A stretch of DNA of 10,851 nt from positions 1-10,851 of the forward strand of contig CAKUGM010000049.1 in the NCBI GenBank assembly GCA_934654625.1. Reading direction: 5' to 3'. This document shows positions 6,245 through 10,851 of the stretch, one piece after another. The position numbers and the translations under genes are program-made. The stretch comes from an uncultured Collinsella sp. (GTDB lineage Bacteria > Actinomycetota > Coriobacteriia > Coriobacteriales > Coriobacteriaceae). How positions within the stretch are numbered: the first letter of the stretch is position 1; every line of letters starts with the position of its first letter. Below the pieces are notes generated by a model. The model saw only the letters and a program-made list of their open reading frames with translations. It searched no databases and had not been told where the DNA came from.

Positions 6245-7641
6245 CCAAGCTTTCGCCTGCCCGTCGTCGCGCTTTAAGTGCGCTGATGGAGGCGCAAGAT
6301 GGCCGCGGCTTCGTCCGCGATATCCTTGCGGCTTCATCGGGCACTCTGTCCGATGCGCGTGACGAGGCATTTGCCTTGACTCTTGCTTTGGGTGTGACTG
6401 CTTGCGCAGGTGCGCTGGACGAGGCGCTCGACCGCTATGTCGCCAAGCCCGCGAAGGTTTCCGCCCGTGTGCGCATGGCGCTGCGCATCCCTGCGTTCGA
6501 GATGCTCTATCTCGATACGCCGGGGCATGTTGCGGTAAGTCAGGGCGTCGAGCTCGTGCGTTCGCAAGCACGCTCGGCGGCAGGTCTTGCCAATGCGGTG
6601 CTGCGTCGTGTCGACGAAGGGCGTTCCGCGTTTTTTGCTGCACAGGATGCCGAGGAGGGCCAGCGCGAGGCTGTTGTCGCTGCGCGCCGCCAGGGCCTCC
6701 CCATTTGGCTCGCTCGAAAGATTGAAGCCTCGCTTGCGCATCGCGGTCATGCCGAAGAATCGCTTTGCTTCAATGGCGCGCCTGCTCCCGCTTGCATCTG
6801 CGTCCGTCCCGGAGCCGTGCTTTCCGACTCCGTGTCCAGCTGCATCGAACCCTCCGTGCTTGACGGCACCTATCTGGTGGGTGCCCCTTCGATGGTCGCC
6901 GCATCGGAGGATCTGACGCAGGGCAACCTTGCGGTGTCGGATCTCAATGCGCAGCTCATCGCCGCTTCTGCCGTGCGGGACGGTTCGTGCTTGGAGATCG
7001 GAGCCGGGCGCGGCACTAAGACATATGTCACGGTATGCCGTGCGAGTCGGCTCGGCTTGCAGCGCCGCCACGTTGCCGTGGACCTCTCTGCCGCTAAATG
7101 TGACCTAAATCTTCGGCGCTTGCAGCAGGCTGGCCTTGCACAAGGTGTCGAGTTCGCGCCGGGCGATGGCTGCGATCTCGACGCGACGCTCGCGCAGATC
7201 GATAATGCTGGCGAGCCCACCTTGTTCGATACGGTCTTTCTGGATGCTCCCTGTTCGGGCACGGGCACGATGCGCCGCCATCCCGAGATTCCCTGGCGTC
7301 TGCTGCCAAGCGATGTCGAGCATGACCTTCCCGACCTCCAGCTGCAGCTGCTTCGGGAAGCCGCGTGTCGCGTGAAGCCTACAGGCGAGCTGATCTATGC
7401 TACCTGCTCGGTGCTCATGCAGGAAAACGAGCAGGTTATCGATGCGTTTTTGCATTCAGAGGAAGGACGCCTGTTCAGCCTCGCTTCGTTTTCCGAGTCT
7501 CCTGCCTTTTGCAAGGAGCCTGCCGTCGTCGCATATCTGCAGGCGCGGGAGGATGGTCGGGGCCAATTCCAGTCCATTCCTCTTGTTCAGTCGGATTTCG
7601 ATGGCCACTTCTGCGCCCGTCTCATTCGACGGGAAGGGTAG
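6241..7641 (+). CDS. rsmB: 16S rRNA (cytosine-5) methyltransferase RsmB/Sun
   Basis: By family, RsmB makes m5C967 (E. coli numbering) in 16S rRNA using SAM. The 466-residue protein has an N-terminal NusB-like RNA-binding domain (about 1-140, with ALRIPAFEMLYLD near 80-92). A Rossmann methyltransferase core follows from about 230. Visible motifs are the motif II acidic residue D281, GDG (308-310), DAPCSGTGTMRRHPEI (335-350) with Cys338, and the motif VI YATCS (386-390) with the likely nucleophile Cys389. Both cysteines of the m5C mechanism are therefore present. The SAM loop is unusual: LEIGAGRGTKT (251-261) replaces the common CAAPGGKT type, losing the proline. The GTG start shares GTGA with the fmt stop and has GGGAG (6228-6232) 8 nt upstream. 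Being the SAM user at the end of the metK cluster is suggestive, but 16S C967 specificity is inferred from family, not seen. Confidence 0.9.
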   Translation: MTKLSPARRRALSALMEAQDGRGFVRDILAASSGTLSDARDEAFALTLALGVTACAGALDEALDRYVAKPAKVSARVRMALRIPAFEMLYLDTPGHVAVSQGVELVRSQARSAAGLANAVLRRVDEGRSAFFAAQDAEEGQREAVVAARRQGLPIWLARKIEASLAHRGHAEESLCFNGAPAPACICVRPGAVLSDSVSSCIEPSVLDGTYLVGAPSMVAASEDLTQGNLAVSDLNAQLIAASAVRDGSCLEIGAGRGTKTYVTVCRASRLGLQRRHVAVDLSAAKCDLNLRRLQQAGLAQGVEFAPGDGCDLDATLAQIDNAGEPTLFDTVFLDAPCSGTGTMRRHPEIPWRLLPSDVEHDLPDLQLQLLREAACRVKPTGELIYATCSVLMQENEQVIDAFLHSEEGRLFSLASFSESPAFCKEPAVVAYLQAREDGRGQFQSIPLVQSDFDGHFCARLIRREG

Positions 7642-7683
7642 GGACACTGGCCCGTCTGGCCTTGGCGTTGTTTTTTGCCATGT

Positions 7684-7724
7684 AAAGCGCCCGCAGCTCA
7701 TTGAGGTAAGCTGCGGGCGCTTTT
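7684..7724 (+). terminator. Intrinsic terminator of the metK-rsmB cluster
   Basis: A perfect 15-bp stem pairs 7684-7698 (AAAGCGCCCGCAGCT) with 7709-7723 (AGCTGCGGGCGCTTT) across a 10-nt loop. It is followed by T tracts at 7721-7724 and 7729-7732. It starts 42 nt after the rsmB stop and lies between two converging genes, so it may also stop fmdB transcription from the other strand. The minus-strand U-run is shorter, since only the AAA of the stem itself supplies it. Confidence 0.93.
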
Positions 7725-7744
7725 GGCGTTTTGTGTAGCGAGCG

Positions 7745-8005
7745 CTAGTTGTTGTGAGGACAATCGGCGCAACCGCAAGAATGCGTCTCGCTTGCGGCGC
7801 CAGACGTTGCCGAGGTGCTCGAAGAACCGCCACGCTGGTCGGTGTTGTAGAAGCCCGAGCCCTCAAACTTGATGCCGCTTGCGTTGAATACGCGCTCGGT
7901 GGCGCCGCCGCAGTCGGGACAAGCGATATCCGGGTGCTCCGTCATTCCGTGCTCGACCTCAAAGACCTTGCCGCATGAGCCGCAGCGATAGTCATACCGT
8001 GCCAT
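7745..8005 (-). CDS. FmdB-family zinc-ribbon protein
   Basis: This is an 86-residue protein with the FmdB/CxxC_CXXC_SSSS regulatory-type zinc ribbon at its N-terminus. It starts ARYDYRCGSCG, with a zinc site of Cys8/Cys11 and Cys29/Cys32 (CPDCGG), then the family-typical stretch GIKFEGSGFYNTD (44-56). A Ser/Thr/Ala/Gly-rich linker (59-73) leads to a second cysteine cluster at the tail, Cys77, Cys79 and Cys82 followed by His84, which could bind another metal. The first family name comes from a gene near formamidase; the molecular role of most members is unknown, so no function is claimed. The start is supported by AGAGGAGA 5 nt before the ATG. It faces rsmB and shares the terminator at 7684-7724. 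The upstream gene on the same strand is the GH13-GH77 fusion, 87 nt away. Confidence 0.88.
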   Translation of the reverse strand: MARYDYRCGSCGKVFEVEHGMTEHPDIACPDCGGATERVFNASGIKFEGSGFYNTDQRGGSSSTSATSGAASETHSCGCADCPHNN

Positions 8006-8031
8006 GAAACTCTCCTCTTAAGCCATACGAT

Positions 8032-8049
8032 GTAAGCAACGTTGCCTAC
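8032..8049. repeat. 18-bp near-perfect palindrome upstream of fmdB-like gene
   Basis: GTAAGCAAC (8032-8040) abuts GTTGCCTAC (8041-8049). The two are reverse complements except for one position, and there is no spacer. It lies 27 nt before the ATG of the zinc-ribbon gene on the minus strand. With no loop it is poor as an RNA hairpin but well shaped for a dimeric DNA-binding regulator. A TACAGT -10-like hexamer (8053 to 8048 on the minus strand) overlaps its edge. No regulator can be named. Confidence 0.4.
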
Positions 8050-8092
8050 TGTACCCGAATCTGCCCCGATTTGTTCCTAGAACTCGAGACGT

Positions 8093-10851
8093 CTATTTCT
8101 GATACATATGCGAGCGTTCGCATCGCAGGGCCATCTCGCGCATGCGCTCAATCGAGGCGACGAGATTCTCCTCGTCTGCCTGCCATGACCAATTGCCTCC
8201 AGTGGTTCCGGGTACGTTCATGCGCGCATCGTCGCCCAGAAGCATTACGTCTTGGAGCGTAAGCATGACAAGGGGAGTGTTGCTCTTAAAGGCGCGCTCG
8301 ATCATGTCGAGTGCGGTCCTTTGGAGCTCGGCATCGTCTTCGCTCGCGCCTGCAAACCAGCGAGACCCCACCCAGCCCATAAGCGTCGAGGTGTCATGGG
8401 TCGAGGTGTAGACCACGTTTGCAGGATTGTCGGGCATCGAGAAGCGAGGGTCGTCATCGCAAAACTCAAGGACGTCCATGCCGGGAAAACCGCACTGCGC
8501 CTTGAGGGCGCGTACTGCTGGCGTGAGATATCCAAGGTCCTCGGCGATAAACGGCAAAGGTCCCAGCAAGTCGTGGACCCGCGAGAACAGCTCCAGGCCA
8601 GGACCGGGAATCCATCGGCCCGCGGCACCGGTTTTGCCGGCCGGGATGGAGAAATACGACTGGAAACCGAGGAAGTGGTCCAGGCGCACATCGTCGTACA
8701 GCTCGAGGGAGCGGCGCAGTCGCTCGGTCCACCACACGTAGCCGTCATGGTGCATATGGCGCCAGCGGAAGGTGGGGTTGCCCCAGACCTGTCCGGTCTC
8801 GGAGAAGCGGTCGGGCGGGGTGCCGGCAATCTCTGCGGGCGTACCCGAATCATCAAGCTGGAACATCTCGGGTTCACTCCAGGTGTCGGCGGAGTCATCC
8901 GAGACGTACATGGGAATATCGCCGATAATGCGAATGCCGCGCTCGTTGGCGTAGCGCTTGAGCTCGCGCCACTCGCAGTCAAAACGATATTGCGTGAAGG
9001 CGTGATAGCGTGCGCGCTCTCGATAGGCGGGATCGTCGAGAATCGCGACGTCATAGCGCGATAGCTCGTCTTCCCATGTGTGGCGCGAGGTTCCCTTGTG
9101 CACATCTTTCACTGCGGCGAATGCGCAGTAGGGGTCGAGCCAGGTGCTTGCTCGCTCGGTAAAGGCACAAAAATCGGCCTTGTGCTCGCCTTCGTTTGCG
9201 ATAAACGCGCGGAACTGCTCCTGAAGCTCGGCGGGGCTCTCTTCCAGCAGGTCGATATTGCCCGCAAAGGCAGAGGGGCCGGCGTAGGGGGAGCGATGCT
9301 CGTCTGTCGGGTTGAGGGGCAGCACCTGCCAGTACGATGCCCCCATCTCCTGAAGATGATCGACAAAGCGACGTGCCGGAGCGCCCAGTGTTCCGGGCTT
9401 GCCTTCAGCGGGGACGGACGTGACGTGGCATACCACGCCCCAGCCGTGATCGAGCGGCTTTTGCAGGCGCGCATGCGGATGGAAATAGATCGCGGCGCTG
9501 CCCAGCGGGTAGAGCGTTACGGTTGTCATCCCGTCGTCCTCGGCGCAGACGGTGCGACCGGAGATAAGGTCGGTGGCGGCTTCTCCCGTAAAGGGTATGC
9601 GTACCGTATGCGTATTGCATGCATCGCGGTTGATGAGCATGCTCACATGCTCGCCGTCGGGGCCTTTCCTCGTGTACATGAGGACATCGGCATCGAGGGC
9701 GCGCGCTTCTATGGATGCGGCGGCAAAAAGCGGCATGGAACGGCGCAGGGAGGCGGCGTTTTTAATCATGGCCTGGAAGTCCAGGTCTTCATGGCCCCAG
9801 GGATAAGTCGAGCGATTGCCCGGGTCTGTCGCGCCCTGCAGGCCGGCCTCGTCGCCATAGTAGACGCAGGGTACGCCGGGGTAGGTCATCTGCATGAGGG
9901 TGGCAAGCCAGAAGCGTCCTTTAGCGAGGCCGAGCTTGTCATCGGGAAGATGCCAGGTCGCGCGCTCGTTTTCGGGGATAGCGTCCGGATCGTCCATACC
10001 GCCCAGAACGGAGATGATGCGCGCGCGATCATGGCTGCTCAAAAGGTTGAGCGAGCAGCGCATGGCCTCGTCGGGGTAGTTCTCGCGTTGCGACTCGATC
10101 ATCTCCGCCGCACAATAGGCGTCGACGCCCTCTGTGCCGGTGAGGAAGCCGATCACCATGTCGCGGAACGGATAGTTCATGGCAGCATCGAGCTCATCGC
10201 CCAGAAGGTAGCGACGAAGATTGCCATAGCTGATCTTATTGGACGCATCTTCCCAGACTTCGCCCAATACCAATGCGTCGGGCTTTTCGGCAGTCGCCGC
10301 ACGTTTAATCTCGGCGATAAAGCCATCGGTGAGCTCGTCTGCGACATCGAGGCGCCAGCCGTCGGCCCCCATGCGCAGCCAATGGCGGATCACGCCGTTG
10401 GGGCCCAGAAGCAGTTCTCGAACGGCGGGGGAGTTCTCGTTGAGCGCCGGCATGTTGGTCACGCCCCACCAGCACTCGTAGGTCCCGTCCTCATTGAAGT
10501 TGAACGCGTCTTCCCAAGGGGTTTTACCTCCCTGCCAAGCGCCGGGCATCGGGTAGTTGCCGTAGCGGTTGAAGTAGATCGAATCGTCGCCCGTGTGGTT
10601 GAAAACGCCGTCGAGGATGATGCCGATACCGCGCTCGTGCGCCGCTGCGCACAGGTCGCAAAAATCCTGATCGGTTCCCAAAATCGGATCGATATGCAGG
10701 TAGTTTGCCGTGTCGTAGCGATGGTTGCTCACCGCTTCGAAGATAGGGTTGAGGTAGATGGCCGTAAAGCCCATCTCACTCAAGTGGGGAAGCTTCTCTT
10801 CGATGCCTTTGAGCGATCCGCCGTAGAAATCCCATGAGGTTATCGATCTGT
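8093..10851 (-). CDS. GH13 neopullulanase-type amylase fused to GH77 4-alpha-glucanotransferase, 5' end missing
   Basis: The minus-strand frame is open from the right edge, so the N-terminus is outside the window; 918 residues are visible, numbered here from codon 10849. The GH13 half (1 to about 455) enters the barrel at DFYGG (7-11). It carries GIILDGVFNHTG (76-87) and the region V MPALN (133-137) that resembles MPKLN of neopullulanases. Its catalytic triad is Asp168 (GWRLD), Glu197 (GEVWE) and Asp274 (SSHD). The GH77 half (about 468-918) shows GASYWQVLPL (503-512) and AGPSAFAGN (523-531), and its catalytic residues are Asp724 (RLDHF), Glu770 (AEDLG) and Asp819 (TSTHDT). All six catalytic residues are present. 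The two halves are joined by only about ten residues. GH13 of this type cleaves alpha-1,4 (sometimes 1,6) glucans; GH77 transfers the products between chains and releases glucose. A signal peptide or CBM34-like domain would lie outside the window. Confidence 0.93.
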   Translation of the reverse strand, partial: RSITSWDFYGGSLKGIEEKLPHLSEMGFTAIYLNPIFEAVSNHRYDTANYLHIDPILGTDQDFCDLCAAAHERGIGIILDGVFNHTGDDSIYFNRYGNYPMPGAWQGGKTPWEDAFNFNEDGTYECWWGVTNMPALNENSPAVRELLLGPNGVIRHWLRMGADGWRLDVADELTDGFIAEIKRAATAEKPDALVLGEVWEDASNKISYGNLRRYLLGDELDAAMNYPFRDMVIGFLTGTEGVDAYCAAEMIESQRENYPDEAMRCSLNLLSSHDRARIISVLGGMDDPDAIPENERATWHLPDDKLGLAKGRFWLATLMQMTYPGVPCVYYGDEAGLQGATDPGNRSTYPWGHEDLDFQAMIKNAASLRRSMPLFAAASIEARALDADVLMYTRKGPDGEHVSMLINRDACNTHTVRIPFTGEAATDLISGRTVCAEDDGMTTVTLYPLGSAAIYFHPHARLQKPLDHGWGVVCHVTSVPAEGKPGTLGAPARRFVDHLQEMGASYWQVLPLNPTDEHRSPYAGPSAFAGNIDLLEESPAELQEQFRAFIANEGEHKADFCAFTERASTWLDPYCAFAAVKDVHKGTSRHTWEDELSRYDVAILDDPAYRERARYHAFTQYRFDCEWRELKRYANERGIRIIGDIPMYVSDDSADTWSEPEMFQLDDSGTPAEIAGTPPDRFSETGQVWGNPTFRWRHMHHDGYVWWTERLRRSLELYDDVRLDHFLGFQSYFSIPAGKTGAAGRWIPGPGLELFSRVHDLLGPLPFIAEDLGYLTPAVRALKAQCGFPGMDVLEFCDDDPRFSMPDNPANVVYTSTHDTSTLMGWVGSRWFAGASEDDAELQRTALDMIERAFKSNTPLVMLTLQDVMLLGDDARMNVPGTTGGNWSWQADEENLVASIERMREMALRCERSHMYQK

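Noticed and set aside
7656..7668. GGCC-CGTCT-GGCC repeat before the rsmB terminator, with a T-run at 7672-7677
   Set aside because: It has a four-base stem of a self-complementary tetramer, and the T-run is not adjacent. The 15-bp stem at 7684-7723 explains termination.
10781..10783. TTG as the start codon of the GH13-GH77 protein
   Set aside because: The frame stays open to the window edge, and the upstream residues (DFYGGSLKGIEEKL) are conserved GH13 barrel sequence, so the true start lies outside.
9080..10837. 585-residue open frame on the plus strand opposite the GH13 half
   Set aside because: It is antisense to a gene with all catalytic motifs intact. Its translation shows no recognisable domain, and long antisense frames are expected in GC-rich coding DNA.
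1..10851. Mobile element, CRISPR array, toxin-antitoxin, phage or defence system
   Set aside because: No direct-repeat array, transposase, integrase or small co-oriented gene pair is seen. All frames are accounted for by housekeeping and glycan genes.

Overview
The window looks like a chromosomal segment of a GC-rich actinobacterium. The best fit is the class Coriobacteriia, probably Collinsella or a close relative. This is an inference from strongly GC-biased codon use, the housekeeping gene order metK-priA-def-fmt-rsmB, and the style of the proteins. No rRNA, tRNA or marker gene is present to prove it. I see no mobile element, CRISPR array, phage gene or tRNA.

Layout. (1) Positions 1-684, minus strand: the N-terminal 228 residues of an AEC-family (auxin efflux carrier type) membrane permease, running off the left edge. 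(2) Positions 685-945: a divergent intergenic region with several inverted repeats, promoter-like elements and a compact structured leader just before metK. (3) Positions 946-7641, plus strand: five tightly packed housekeeping genes. They are metK (S-adenosylmethionine synthetase), priA (replication-restart helicase), def (peptide deformylase), fmt (methionyl-tRNA formyltransferase) and rsmB (16S rRNA m5C methyltransferase). Gaps are 19, 30 and 21 nt, then a 4-nt GTGA overlap. (4) Positions 7684-7724: a strong intrinsic terminator with a 15-bp perfect stem. (5) Positions 7745-8005, minus strand: a small FmdB-type zinc-ribbon protein. (6) Positions 8093-10851, minus strand: a very large protein, open at the right edge, that fuses a GH13 neopullulanase-type alpha-glucan hydrolase to a complete GH77 4-alpha-glucanotransferase (MalQ).

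The genes fit together as follows. MetK makes SAM, which RsmB consumes. Fmt formylates initiator Met-tRNA and Def removes the formyl group from new proteins. The cluster is therefore a methionine/translation-initiation block with the replication-restart helicase embedded in it. The GH13-GH77 fusion is a separate function: hydrolysis of maltodextrin-like glucans coupled to disproportionation of the resulting oligosaccharides.

Most of the window is ordinary. The two items most worth a second look are the metK leader (891-945) and the GH13-GH77 fusion. In the leader, the Shine-Dalgarno can pair with an upstream anti-SD in a fold that excludes an 8-bp hairpin, which suggests a SAM-responsive translational switch of the SAM-III/SAM-VI type or a relative of it.
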